Assembly: GCA_024220525.1 (NCBI GenBank)
Contig: JAMYWO010000009.1
Location: 96,375-160,374, forward strand
Source: Cochliopodium minus
Lineage: Eukaryota > Discosea > Himatismenida > Cochliopodiidae
Direction of reading: 5' to 3'
Length of the DNA stretch: 64,000 bases
Shown here piece by piece: positions 44,711 through 56,895 of the stretch. Position 1 is the stretch's first letter, and each line of letters opens with the position of its first letter. A model generated the notes under the pieces. The model had not been told where the DNA came from and made no database searches. It worked only from the letters and a program-made list of their open reading frames with translations. The position numbers and the translations under genes were made by a program.

Positions 44711-47700
44711 TTAATAATTGTTGATGGTTGCAAAAGTGTTGTTGGATGCGACGCAATCTTTATAAAGGGAGTAAGATCCACTCTTAGTAGAACAAAGAAG
44801 GTCTATTTTACAATCACCCTCACACTTTTTAGTTGCGGTGGAAGTGTATTTGTAGTAATAGAATGTTTGGAAAAGAGAATCATCCTGTTCCATTCTGGTG
44901 ATCAAATCTGCCCAATCTAAAAAAATTTAAAAAAAAAAGGTTTTAGTAAACAAAAAAGTGTTTTGTTTGTTTTTTTGATTTACCTTGAGGAAATAAATTT
45001 GTCATGTTGTATGTTTTTTTAGCACTGTATTCCTTTTAAGAGAAAAAATATTTTTAATAAAGAAAATAATTTCATTCAAAAAAGTTATGAATTGAAAAAA
45101 CATAAAACAAAAAAAACAATAAAAAATATAAAATAAAAAAAAATTATTTTTACATGTTGAAAAGAAGGTCCAACTCTGTTTGCAAGAGTGAGATTAACAT
45201 GGTAAGTATCAGTGTCAACAATAAAATTGGTTTTTTGATCAACAGTGTAAATTCTGTAAGAAGGGTTGATGTTTGTGAATGTTGTCAAACTGGGAGCAAC
45301 ATATGTAATAGCTATAAATTTTATTTTCAAATATTTTTAAATGAGTAAATTTAAATTTTTTTATTTAATATTAATATTGAAAATTTAATTTAGAATAACA
45401 TTACCAGTAGCTCTTGAATTAGTTCCATTTTCATAAAATACTTGGAAATGATCCTTATGAGTGTGACCCATGAACATTGCAGAAATGGTGTTTTCGTATC
45501 TATTCACGATTTTGTAGAAAGTGTTTCCCCATGACCTAACCAACCAAAAAAAAAAAAAATTGAAGGTAACATTAAAAAAGAAATTAAATAGATAATAGAT
45601 ATTAAATCATTTACGCAATACAACAATCGATACCAGTTGGAATATGAGCCTTTTAAAAAATATTTAAATTTTTAAGTTATTTATTTATTTTTCGTTTTAA
45701 CTTTTTTTTTCATTAATTCTAATTTTTTTTGATTTTATTTTTTATTTTGATTTTACCAAAACGAAAACTTTTTCTTTGCTGTCTTCTGCGTTTTGCAAGG
45801 TTTTGATGGTCCACTGTAACATATTGGCAGGGTCTGTTTCGTTCAAATAATTCCAGAAATTCATACTGTTGCAAAAGTTGTCATTCATACTCAATATTCT
45901 CAATCCTAAATAAACAAGTATAAAAAATAAATGAAATAAAATGAGAATTAAATTTTATAAATAAAAAAAAAACAATGAAAATGAAGAAATTTGATAAGAA
46001 AAAAAATAAAAAAAAAAATAAAACAATTTTATATATTTTTGTACCAGGTTCAACAAGTTGAGTGTAAAATCCATTTTGAGAGAAAGATTCTACAGCTTCC
46101 GGAGTCAACCATTTGGAATATTTTTGAGCAATAGGAGCATACAACCAGCTTGTCTTATTAACACGAAAATTGTTCACAGGACTCCCCTCATGATTTCTTT
46201 TGAAATGTGGAAAAATCAATAAATAAATTAAATTCTTTAATTTTAAAATAAATTATTTTAAATAAATTATAAACTTAATTTAATTTTAACTTGATTTATT
46301 ATAATTGAAATTAAATTTTACCCGATGGCTGTAAAAACTGGAATGTCAAGATTTTCGAAAGTGTCCAATAAAACTTGGGAGATGAACAAAGAAAAATCCA
46401 AGTTGGTGGTGTCTGTTTGGTTCCATACGTTGTGAGGAGGCAAATCACCTGTCATGACAATAAATTTTGGTTTTACAGGAAGAGATGTGTTGAAATAGTT
46501 CATACCTAAAATTAAAAGTTTTTTTGATTTCTATTTTTACTTTTAATTTTTTTTATTAATTTGATTTTTTTATTTTTTTAAAAAATTTCTTTACTCCAGT
46601 TCAATAAATCTGGATTTAAATCACAACTATAATCTCCCCACTTTCCTGCGGATCCTGTCCCATTGTCAGATTTTCTGCAGCACAAAGGTTCTCCTGTAAT
46701 AAATAAAAAATTTATAAATCAAGGTTTGAGTTTTTAAATTTTTTATTTTTTTATTTTACCGCACTTTGTTGGAGCTCCTTTAAACAATAAAAAAAAATTG
46801 AAAATATTTTGGAAATAAAAGACAAAATTTTACCCATCATATATCTTGGGTCATAATGAATATCAGAAAGATGGAGAATGTAGTAGTTTTCTCCTGGAAC
46901 AACCTATTATTTTCAAAAAAAAAAACATTTTAAAGAAAAGAAGAGAAAAGCACATAAGTAATTTTCTGTAGAGTTGATTGTTGCTGATTAATAAAAACTA
47001 AAAATTTTAAATGATTTGGTTTACGTGAGGGGGAACATATGGTGGCTTTGGTTTTGGGAACACTGGGTTCCAAACATAAGGAATTGGTACAGCAGAACAA
47101 TAACCTATGTTAATCAAAAAAAAAAAAGTATTATTTAATGATTTCCGTTTATTAATTAGAGATAAAATATAAGGATTAATGAAACAAAATTCAAAGTTTA
47201 TTTTGGTTTTAATTTTTTATTTTGATTGATTTTTCGGTTCAATTTGTTTTACCTATGTTTCCGCATACCAATTGGGAATCTAAATTTACTCCTGTTGCAA
47301 AAACATCGAACAACCATGGAACGAATTCTGCCAAAATTCCCTTGCATACTCTATCATCTTCTATTTTCAAAAGATCTGCACATACAGGATAGATTATTTT
47401 TTCTGCATCTTCTTCTGTTGTATTCATTTTGAATAAATTTCCAACCAATTCAAGAAAAAATTTGCAGGAGATGCCTATTTTTTCATTTATAAATAGTACA
47501 AATTAAAAAATGATATTTCCAAAAGATATTTTCATCTATAATTTGTGATATTCTTCAAGTTGTTTTAAGATCATTTTGATTGAAATAAATATATGTTTTT
47601 ATATTTGTGATAAATGAATTATTGGTAGCTGTAAAAAATATATATTTTTTTGATGGTTACAATCAAGTTGATCTCTCTTTTGTGGCAACTTTGGTGATGC

Positions 47701-47763
47701 TTCGACAACATTTGAAATCAAAATCGTCAAAAATAAACAAAACAAGATCAATTTTCCTCTCAT
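44711..47763 (-). CDS. Acid sphingomyelinase-like phosphodiesterase, copy 2 (complete)
   Basis: The ATG at 47763 starts MRGKLILFCLFLTILISNVV, a signal peptide. The saposin-B and metallophosphoesterase domains are as in copy 1, with MTGDLPPHN, NHEGSP and GHTHTD. C-terminal exons (45315 to about 45155, then about 45030, then 44905-44711) encode the family C-terminal domain (SYRIYTVDQKTNFIVDTDTY, then a Cys-rich end with CEGDCKIDLLC). About eleven exons. The enzyme is probably secreted or lysosomal, and Cys pairs and N-glycosylation sites (NET, NQT, NGT) agree. Exon and intron identity with copies 1 and 3 shows a recently amplified family. Confidence 0.87.
47528..47536. other. Empty target site matching MITE copy D
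   Basis: A single ATTTTCATC lies in the same intron position of sphingomyelinase copy 2, where copy 1 has two copies of the 9-mer around MITE D. It shows that the insert and the second 9-mer arrived together after the gene duplication. Confidence 0.9.
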
Positions 47764-47899
47764 TTTTATTTTTTATCAAAAGAAATTTCACTTTATAAAA
47801 ATTTGAAAGAACAATCAATAATAAATAAGTACTCATATTTGAATAAATGGACATTTTTTTTTTGAATAAAAATAACTTTATTTTTTAATAAATTATAGA

Positions 47900-48499
47900 T
47901 TAGTCGACTTCTTCAATCTTTGGACCAGATGAAGAACCTCCGGTGTTTCCACTTTCTTCTCCACCAAAGTTTTGTCCACCAAAGTTTCCTCCAGGGAATC
48001 CACCTTCTCCTCCAGGAAATCCTCCTTCAAAACCACCTTGACCACCTTGTCCTCCTTGATAGAGTTTAGTCATGATAGGACCAACTTTAGATTCGAGTTC
48101 CTTTCTTTGATGTTCAATTTCATCTTTTTCTGCAGTTTGATTCTTTTCCAACCAAGAAAGAGTTTCTTGAACTGCATTTTCGATAGTCTTTCTATCTTCT
48201 TCTGGAATCTTATCTTTGATCTTTTCATCACTGATAGATCTTTTAATTTGATGAGCATAAGAATCCAAGTTGTTTCTTGCTTCAATGAGTTCTCTTGCGA
48301 GTTTATCTTCATCTTGATGTTTTTGTGCTTCTTCAACCATTCTCTTGATTTCTTCAGGAGACAATCTTCCCTTGTCGTTGGTAATGGTGATACTGTTCTT
48401 CTTTCCGGTAGATTCTTCAGTAGCAGTGACATTCAAGATACCATTTTCATCAATAGCATATTTAACTTTGATTTTTGGTACACCACGAGGAGCAGGAGG
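47900..48499 (-). CDS. Cytosolic HSP70, C-terminal 200 residues only
   Basis: The fragment begins [20 protein letters not shown], the substrate-binding beta domain, and continues through the helical lid ([20 protein letters not shown]) to a Gly-rich tail ending GPKIEEVD, the cytosolic HSP70 signature that binds TPR co-chaperones. HSP70 folds proteins using ATP. The ATPase domain and part of the substrate domain are missing because the sequence is cut at the N at 48500. There is no intron in the visible part. Codon use is less AT-rich than its neighbours, as is usual for a highly expressed gene. Confidence 0.93.
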   Translation of the reverse strand, partial: PPAPRGVPKIKVKYAIDENGILNVTATEESTGKKNSITITNDKGRLSPEEIKRMVEEAQKHQDEDKLARELIEARNNLDSYAHQIKRSISDEKIKDKIPEEDRKTIENAVQETLSWLEKNQTAEKDEIEHQRKELESKVGPIMTKLYQGGQGGQGGFEGGFPGGEGGFPGGNFGGQNFGGEESGNTGGSSSGPKIEEVD

Positions 48500-48500
48500 N
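48500..48500. other. Single-N junction, probable misjoin
   Basis: The HSP70 gene (minus) and the DCN1-like gene (plus) both lose their N-terminal coding parts at this base. Opposite orientation and double truncation at one ambiguous base suggest two contigs joined in error. Confidence 0.7.
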
Positions 48501-49322
48501 TTTTTTTTGCTTAAAAAGGTATTATCTTTTGTTATTGGATGGAGATTTGAATGCCAAGAAATAGGATATTTATCAAGGGATGAATTCATTGAGGGACTCA
48601 CCAAATTGAAGATCGATTCAATCGAGAAGTTAAAAGAGTCGATTCCTCAGCTCCAACTTGATTTCAATGACAATAAGGAGAAGATTTGGCAATGGACATT
48701 TCTTGCCTCTCAAGAAAGAAAGGTTTTGGGTAAACAAAAAAAATATAATTGCTTTGCATATATTAAATTTAAGAAAACAAATTATTTTATAATCTTCATT
48801 CTTTACATCCTTAATTCATTATATAGTTTCAAATTTACATTTGATAATTTTTTTTTTTTTTTTGGCAAACATTATATTCAACTTCAATATAAGCATTCCC
48901 CATTCAAATAATAAATTCCTTATTTAATCTTTTATAACTCATTTTTCTTTCTTTTCTCAATTTTAGAATTAGAAGCTGCTTATATTTTGATTGGACTATT
49001 CTTCCCTGCCGAAGATAAAATACCACATACCACCGAATTCATCCAATTTCTCAAGGAGCAAGATGACGCCAAGAATCTCACCAAGGATCAATGGAACACC
49101 TATTATGAATTTATCCACAGCGTAAACGAGGATCTCTCCAACTATGATCCCGAGGATTCCTGGCCCGTCATCATCGATGAATATATCGATTGGAAGATGA
49201 AGAGAAACTCCATCCCTGAAGGTGCAGGTACCAACTCTCGTGTTTCTTATGGTCTCGAGAATAAACCTGTATTGGGTTGGGGTAGTGATATGGGAAAGGT
49301 TGATTACTCTGGCTGGTACTAA
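48501..49322 (+). CDS. DCN1-like (cullin neddylation) protein, 5' truncated
   Basis: Exons 48519-48729 and 48967-49322. The potentiating neddylation domain is clear: EIGYLSRDEFIEGLTKLKID, SIEKLKESIPQL, IWQWTF, then AYILIGLFFP, KNLTKDQWNTYYEFIHSV, DLSNYDPEDSWPVIIDEYID. DCN1/DCUN1D proteins help load NEDD8 onto cullins and so activate SCF-type ubiquitin ligases, the machinery that the window's F-box proteins would use. The N-terminal part, including any UBA domain, lies beyond the N at 48500. The C-terminal tail is Gly/Ser-rich and ends DYSGWY. Confidence 0.87.
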
Positions 49323-49476
49323 GTTCTTCTCCTTCTTTTTCTTTTTCCCCCTTTTGCTTTTTTGGTTTCCCTCCTTGATGTACATTTATTCTTTTTTTGA
49401 AAAAAAAAAAAACTCTTTTTCTTTAAGAGGGAGGAAGAGTGGAAAATACTTTTTGTTTAAATTTATGTTTTTTTGT

Positions 49477-50215
49477 TTAATCAATTAAAAATTTGTTTGT
49501 GAAATAGAAAAAATAGAAGGGTGACCATTTAACTTTTGTTTTCACTTTTGAATTTGTTTTCTTGGATCTATCTTCACAAGAGTAGTACGAAGTGATTTGA
49601 TTATTGAACAAAGTTTGAGAAGTGGTTTTTCCTGTTTTTGGATTAAATAATCTCATCACAAAAGAAGGTCTTTCTATTTTGACTTCATCCATTCTGTTTG
49701 TTTCTTTGTTTGGAACGTAAAAAATACAATTTTTCACAAGTCTTTTTCCTTCTGAAACAAGGGTCAGTCGAGACAACTTTATCCTGAAATCATTATTTTG
49801 GTTTGGTTTGATGAAATTCTCCTCTCCAGTAACTTCTTTCTTGAATTCTTTCGGAAAACAAAAGTAGGTCAAAGAAAAAGAACGAAATAAAAGAAAAGAT
49901 TCTTACAAGTTTGAGATACCATATTTAAATATGTTCCCTTTGAGAAAGAATAGTCAGAAAGAATCTTTGGGTAATTTTTGTGTTCAGAAGTGTTTCTATA
50001 TTTTGAAGGAATGATGGTTTGTTGAGGTTTTCACATATTACTGCAAAATAATAAAAAGTGAGATTATTTTTGAAATTGAAATCTATTTCTTTTTTATTTG
50101 AAAAAGAGAAAAAATTTTTTTGTCTTTTGATTATCAAAAAATAGGATAAGATCTTCAAGTAATAGTACCTATTTCATGCTTGATTTTTTTCAATTTACAA
50201 AATAACATGATTTTG
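49477..50215 (-). other. Possible gene, model not resolved
   Basis: A possible first exon starts at about 50209 (MLFCKLKKIKHEI). A 400-bp open frame at 49477-49872 has coding-like composition (KLSRLTLVSEGKRLVKNCIF, RPSFVMRLFNPKTGKTTSQT). The middle segment (49926-50040) reads well in one frame (SKYRNTSEHKNYPKILSDYS), but that frame is closed by stops at both splice edges. It could be a decayed gene, a sequence error or a wrong model. No family was recognised. Confidence 0.35.
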
Positions 50216-50256
50216 GAAAGTTTCTTTGGATTTTAAAGATTGTTTTTGGAATTTAA

Positions 50257-50510
50257 TCTTAAAAATCTTTCAAATTGAATTTTTACAAAGAATTATTATT
50301 GTTTTGATAAAATTTGCGCCAAAATATTTTTGANNNNNNNNNNNNNNNNNNNNNNNNNNNNNNNNNNNNNNNNNNNNNNNNNNNNNNNNNNNNNNNNNNN
50401 NNNNNNNNNNNNNNNNNNNNNNNNNNNNNNNNNTCTTAAAAATCTTTCAAATTGAATTTTTACAAAGAATTATTATTGTTTTGATAAAATTTGCGCCAAA
50501 ATATTTTTGA
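50257..50510. other. Assembly gap of 100 N flanked by an identical 77-bp overlap
   Basis: Bases 50334-50433 are exactly 100 N. The 77 bases before (50257-50333) and after (50434-50510) are identical. This is the pattern of two contig ends sharing one assembly k-mer of length 77 that were scaffolded but not merged, so the true gap may be zero. It lies upstream of the PDS5 start codon. Confidence 0.9.
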
Positions 50511-50558
50511 ATAAAATTAAAAAAAATTGAAGCCATTTTTGAGATATAAGAGGAAACA

Positions 50559-53500
50559 ATGAGCCATAAGAAGAAAAATACAAAAAAAGATGAAATGAAT
50601 GAAGCAGATTTGATATTGGGAGGAGCATACATAGGGGAAGAGAAAAATTCAAAGATAATATTAAAAAAATTGAAGGTAAAATAAATATACCTTTAAAGAA
50701 TACCATTATATAGATCCATCTATACATCAGATGTAATTATATAAGACCAATATTAATTTTTTTTTATTTTGAAGACTTTGCATGAATATTTGAAAGTATT
50801 TGTTGAAGAGATAGAGGATAATAAGAGAGATGCAAAGGATTTGGATAATTTGACAGCTGAATTATCAGAATTGAAATTATACAAAAATAAGAGCGCAGAT
50901 GTGAAGATAATGTATGCATTATGTCTATCATACATAATGAGAGGACATGCACCAGAACAACCATATGATAAAGACACAATGAAAATCATCTTTAGATTTT
51001 TCATCGATCAATTTCAATTGTTGGAGAAAGATGAGGCATATTTCCAACAAGCAACAGAATTGTTGCAGCAATTATCGAATATCTGTGCGTTCACATTGGT
51101 ATCAGAGGAGGAAACAATGATCGAAAAGGTCTTCACCTCCTTTTTCGATATGATCAACGAAAATCATCTGGCAACTCAGATAGGAGAGTACATCATAAAG
51201 ATACTCTGCGATATATTGGATGATTACGATGAAATACCTCAAAGCTTTGTGGAGATCATCCTAACAAACCTTTTGCAAGAGAAAAAGACTCCACAATACA
51301 CATTGGCGATGAATCTCATCAAAAAAGCGGAAGAAGTGTTAGGACCAAGAATCTCACAATTCTTTGTACTTGCCATCACAACTGTAAAGTTCCAAAGTGA
51401 AATTCCAAGCAAGAAGATCTACTCTCTCATCTTGGAAATAAATAACATTGCTCCTGAAATTCTTGACAGTGTCTTGCCCGAGTTTGAGAGCGAGTTGCTT
51501 TGCGACAACGTGCCCAAGAGAAAACAATCTGTAGATCTTTTGGGAAGAATGTTTGCTGAGAAAGGTTCTGTGCTTTCTTCAAAGTACCACAATGTTTATG
51601 TCGCTTTCACAAAGAGATTCAATGACACAGAAGAGGAAATAAGAAAACAAATGGTTTATTTTTCAAAGTATTTCATCTTAAATCATCCAAACACAAGAAA
51701 AGACATGATAAGCAACATCATCACCTCCACTAATGACTCTTCTCACTTGGTTAGAACGATGGCGTTGAATGTGACAAAGGATATCCTCTTGGAAAAAGAT
51801 TACCTCGAGTTTTTTGATGATAAATCACTCAAACAAATCGGAGAAAGAATGTTGGACAAAAACCAAGAAGTCAGGATAGAAGCGATGCAATTTTTGGCTT
51901 CTTTCTACAGAGAGTGCGAAAGACTTGAATTGGCAGATACCAACAAAGATAAAAAAATAGATTTAAAGTATAATTGGATCCCAACCAAACTCATGGAGTG
52001 CTACTTCCAAAGCAACGTTGCCATCAAGTGTGTTGTAGAAAATATTTTTGACAGATTTTTGTTGCCTGAAAATCCAGAGGTTCACAAAGACAGAACCAAC
52101 GCGTTCTTGAAAGTCTTGTTTAGTGTATATGACAACACTTCCAATTCCGCACTCAAAGATCTCTTGAAAGAAAAGTTCAACTTCAGAACTCTTTTCGATA
52201 CTTACTTTGGCCTCAGCTCTGGAAACACTGAGGACTTGTCTGATGAAGAAAAACTCACATATAACTCTACTTTGAAGAAGATGTGTAGCCACTTTCCTTT
52301 CAAAGAAGACAGAACAACCAATTATTTTGTCAACTTGATGAAAGGAAACAAAAAGTCGAAAATTAGGAAGATTTTTGAAAAGTTGACCAACCCTGACTCT
52401 AAACTCTCTGACACAAGAAAAACAGTTGAGTCTTTGTTCGAGGTTGTTGGAAAGAGAACTGTCTCTGAAGAGTTTTTGACTTCTCTTACCACCAAGATCT
52501 CTTACAATTTCCTCACAAAGGAAGAAATTCCCACTTTGATCAACACCTTGAGGGAATACCTCGGGGACGATGATGAAGGTTCTTACACACCATTGGTTGA
52601 CGTCCTCGTTGTAAACTCTTCTTTTTTTTTTAAAAAAAAAACTCAATTCACATTTATAAATTCAACTTAATTTTTTTAATAAGAACGTATCTGAATACTT
52701 TCCAGAATTATTCTCTGGATCATTCAAAGACTTGTCTTTCCTCATCTTAAACGAAAAGAAAAGTTTCATCATCAAAAACACACTCACCATCTTGTCCAAG
52801 CAAAACTCAGAGATGGTTTCCTCATCCCCAGGTGCTGCAAAGGAGCTCAAAGCAAAATTGATCGAGTTTGCAAAGACAGGGACAACCAAAAACGCAAAAA
52901 GAGCTACACAAATCATTTGCAAGTTGTACACTAGAGATCACAAAGATATTTTGAATTCGATCCACAAGAACTACGAGAAGAATTTTTTGACATCAAACGA
53001 ACATCTCAACGCATTTTTCTCCACTTACAACCAAATTGTCACTTTGAAACCAAAGTTCATCCCTTTGAGAGACATCATCTTTATTTACGACTTTATTATA
53101 GAAGATGTTCTTGTAGATATTGGCTTCACATCTCAAAAGGAAGTCGCCGCAAGAGTGTGCGCAGTCAAGTTGATCACTTCCATCCTCTTGAACTTTGATA
53201 TCGACAAAGCAAAGGTCCAAGACACTATGAAAGTCTTCTCCGACATCCTCAAGAATAAAGGCAAACTCCCCGCCTCCAAAGAACTCGAGAATTCAAAGAA
53301 GAAATCGAAATCAGACAAAGAGATTTCTCACAAAGTCGAGATGAGAAAGATCATCTCCGTCTCTATGTTGGACCTCGCCCACAACCCCAAAATCGAGCAA
53401 CACATCAACCCCAAAATGTTCCAGATCCTTTCGGAGAGCTCCTACGACAACAATCTCGACAACAGAAAAAAGTTTTTCAAGAGATTACACAGACATTTCT

Positions 53501-55620
53501 GCAAAGATATCCTTCTCCCTTTGAAGTACTTGAACCTCTTCGTTTTGTACGCTTTGGAGGAAGACAAGACTCTTTTTCAAAGTGCCAAAAATTCTCTCGT
53601 CACTTTCATTAATCTCCGCCGTTCCATCTATGCCAAGAACAAGAAGAAGAAGGATGGTGTCAAAGATATTGAGAAATTGAAAGAGATCGACAAACTTTTG
53701 TTGAGAACCCTTCCTGAGGTAAATCAAAAAAAAAAGTTTTTTTTAAAATCAAATAAATCAAAAAATATAATAAAAACTTAAAGAAGTAATAAAATGAAAT
53801 AAAAATAAATCAAAAATTAAAATAAATAAAACAGAAAGAAAAACATTTTGATTTTTCCAATGGAATAAAATAAAAATAAAGCAAAATAAAGAAAAAAAAA
53901 AGTTAAACAACAAAATTAAAAATTAAACAACATAAAGAAAAAAAAAATAAAGAAAAAAATTTAAAGAAAAAACAAGAAAGTAAAATATAAAAAATAAATA
54001 TTAAATCAAAAATATTTAGATTTCACTCCCTTACCTCATACATCTCCTTGCACACTCAAAATTCATCAGCTCCGAAGACGAAAAGCACGAGAAGATAGTA
54101 CACTACCTGAAGTTCTACCTCGACCCCATCCTCCAAAAATCCGACAACTTCACCTTCATCTCCAGCTACCTCCAAAGAATCCACTTCACCGAAGACGCCT
54201 TCGAAACCAACCCGCAAACAGAAAAAATCACTCTCATTTGCGAAATCGCCTTGAAAATATTGGAAACGATCTCCAATAACAAAAGCTGGGTTCAACACCC
54301 TCACCCAGGTGACCTTTTTATTCCCGCTGCTTATTTCAAGTTTGATAAATCTACCACCCCCAAGAAAACTTTCGCTTTGAATGAGAGTTTCACTCTTCCT
54401 ACCAACATCAGCTTCAATCCTAGGTCTAAGGCCAATGTCTCCAAAACTGTTAATACCACTACCAAAATTGCTAACACTACTTCTAAGACTTCTTCCAAGA
54501 GCGTTTCTAAGCGTAATCTTTTTTTTAATTATTTTTATATTTTATTTTTTTAATCTTTTTTTTTTATTTTATTTGTTTTTTTCTTTTTTATTTCATTTTA
54601 TTTGATTTTTTTTGTTTTGTTTCCTTTACCTGTGATAAATTTTTTTTTTATTCAGCAAAAACAGCAAACATAACAAATACAACAACAAAAAAGAAAGCAA
54701 GTAAAAGTAAAAAAGAAGATGATGAGAATTACAAATCCTCTCAAAAAAACACAGAGACATCCAAAAAGAGATCTTCCTTGGACAGAAACGCAAAAGTCAA
54801 AACAAGAAGATCCCTCGTTTTTGATGACATTGAATTGGAAAAGATCATCGACGATGATCTTGACGAAAAAGACGAACAAGAAGAAGAAAAGGAAGATAAA
54901 GAAGGAAAAGAAGAGGAAACAAAAAAAAGAAAAAATAAAACCAAAACTTCTTCCAAGAAAAATACAAAGAAAAATACAGAAAAAAGTGAAGATGATGAAA
55001 AGGAAGGAGAAGATGAAAATAAAGAAGATCAAGAACCAGAAAAAAAAGAAAATACTAAGAATAGAAAAACAAAGAAAGATACAAAGAAAGATACAAAGAA
55101 AGTTGGAGAAGAAGAAGGAGATAATCAAGAGGAAGGAGAACCAGAAGAAGAAACAAAGAAAAAAACCATCACAAAAGGCTCTACCAAGAAAATTACAAAG
55201 AAAGTTGCAGAAAAAAGTGAGGAGGATGAAAAGGAAGGAGAAGAAGATGAAAAGGAAGAAGATAAAGATGAAAATACTAAGAAAAGAAAAACAAAAAAAG
55301 ATACAAAGAAAGTTGCAGATAAAAGTGAAGAGGAAGAAGATGATCAAGAGGAGGAAGGAGAGCCAGAAGAAGAAATAAAGAAAAGAAAAACCAATACAAA
55401 AGGTACTTCCAAGAAAATTACAAAGAAAGTTGCAGAAAAAAGTGAGGAGGAAGGAGATCAAGAAGATGATGAAGATATCGAAAATCAAGAAAACAAATCA
55501 AGAAAAAGAAACACTTCTTCAAGACAATCTTCCAAAAAGAAAACCACTGATTCTTCTAAAAGAAAAAATGATGAACCACAAATCACCCACTCAAGCAAAA
55601 AAAGAAAGAACAAAAAATAA
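50559..55620 (+). CDS. PDS5: PDS5 cohesin-associated regulator
   Basis: Five exons join in phase to 1481 residues: 50559-50675, 50775-52610, 52684-53718, 54020-54512, 54656-55620. The N-terminal part matches PDS5 family landmarks: VKIMYALCLSYIMRGHAPEQ, PYDKDTMKIIFRFFIDQFQL, then long HEAT repeats (RKQMVYFSKYFILNHPN, GERMLDKNQEVRIEAMQFLA), and the later ISLPYLIHLLAHSKF. PDS5 binds cohesin with WAPL and sororin-type partners and controls sister chromatid cohesion in the nucleus. The last exon (residues about 1161-1481) is a highly charged tail of alternating Lys- and Glu-rich blocks repeated three to four times (TKKITKKVAEKSEE), ending in KKRKNKK, a likely nuclear signal. Confidence 0.9.
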
Positions 55621-55734
55621 ATCTCTAATCTTTTTGTTGAACAACTTTATTTTTGTCCAATTAAAAAATTTTTTTTTAATAAATATTATTATTTACATTT
55701 TTTTTCTTTTATAACAAACAACACAGTATTTTTC

Positions 55735-56662
55735 TCACAAAATTTTACAAAAACCCTTTTTTTCTTTCTTTTTGTTTGGATTTTGTTGATAGTAACGAGT
55801 GATACTCCTCAAAATATTTTCAAAGATATCGGTGATTCCCTCTCCCACCTTGGCAGAAATTTCTTTGAACAAACAGTTGGAAAAAGATAGAGCCATGTTG
55901 TAACCCATTTCATAAGGAACTTCCCTCTGATCTTCCAAATCTGTTTTGTTCCCCACAACGAAACAAGGAATGGTATCGCTGTTTCTTTCCTCTACTATCG
56001 ATTGGTGAAGTGTTTCTATTCTTTCAAAAGATTTCATGTCTGTAATTGAATAAACAATTACGAATCCATCACTTGATTTTATGAATCTAATTTTGAAAAA
56101 AAAAAGAAAATGAAATTATATTTTAAATATTTTCAAATATTTGCGCAAATTATCTTCACAATAAAAAACATTTCCTTGAATTTATTTAATTTGATTTGAA
56201 TGAGGATCAAATATTATTTTTGGATACTTATTTATCCTTTCAATTTCTTTATTTTTTATTAATATATATATATTTCTTTTTACGTATCCTTCAAAGGAGA
56301 ATATTCTTCTTGTCCTGCTGTATCCAATATATCCACATTATATGATTCATCCTCCAGTATCATTTGTTTCCTGTAATTATCCTAATGAAGAAAGAGGAAG
56401 TTTTTGGAATAATTCATCAAGATTAATGGAAGATATTTACCATAATGGTTGGATCATAGTATTCAACAAATTTATCCATACAGAATCTGATGGTCATAGC
56501 TTTTTGAAATTAAAAATTTTTTATTATCGTTCAAAAAAAAAATTTATACCAGATTTTCCAACACCTCCATCTTATAAATTAGATATATGAATAAATTGTG
56601 ATAAATTAATAGATATATATTTACATATTACCTCCTAATATGCATATTTTAAACTCATTCAT
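55735..56662 (-). CDS. Ras-like small GTPase 1
   Basis: Five exons join in phase to 186 residues: 56632-56662, 56550-56570 (21 nt), 56441-56499, 56284-56381, 55735-56086. G1 is LGDGGVGKSA, the switch I region YYDPTI, G3 DILDTAGQEE, G4 GNKTD, G5 ISAK. It ends in CKIL, a CaaX box predicted to be geranylgeranylated. All catalytic positions (Gly12, Thr35, Gln61 equivalents) are normal. Ras/Rap subfamily; the switch I effector sequence is shortened or variable (TIMDNYRKQ in place of TIEDSYRKQ). First of three tandem paralogues on this strand. Confidence 0.88.
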
Positions 56663-56895
56663 CTTTTATTTTATTGATCTCCTTTCTATATACAAAAACT
56701 AACAAAGTTGGTTTTTTTGGAAGAAAAAAGAACGAATTTCCTTTTTTTTTTAATTTTTTTTCTTCGGATTCCTCACTTTGAATAAATTGTTTTAAATTCA
56801 TACAAATTTCAAAAAAAAAACTTTAACATGAATGGTAAAAAGCAAAAAGTTTTTTTTTTTAGATTTTTATTAAATTTATTTAAACACAAAATTAT

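Noticed and set aside
48345-48911. Open frame running through the N at 48500
   Set aside because: It joins antisense HSP70 to DCN1 across a suspected misjoin.
54652-55488. Long minus-strand open frame opposite PDS5
   Set aside because: It is the antisense shadow of the Lys/Glu-rich tail, and gives a Phe/Leu/Ser protein with no domain.
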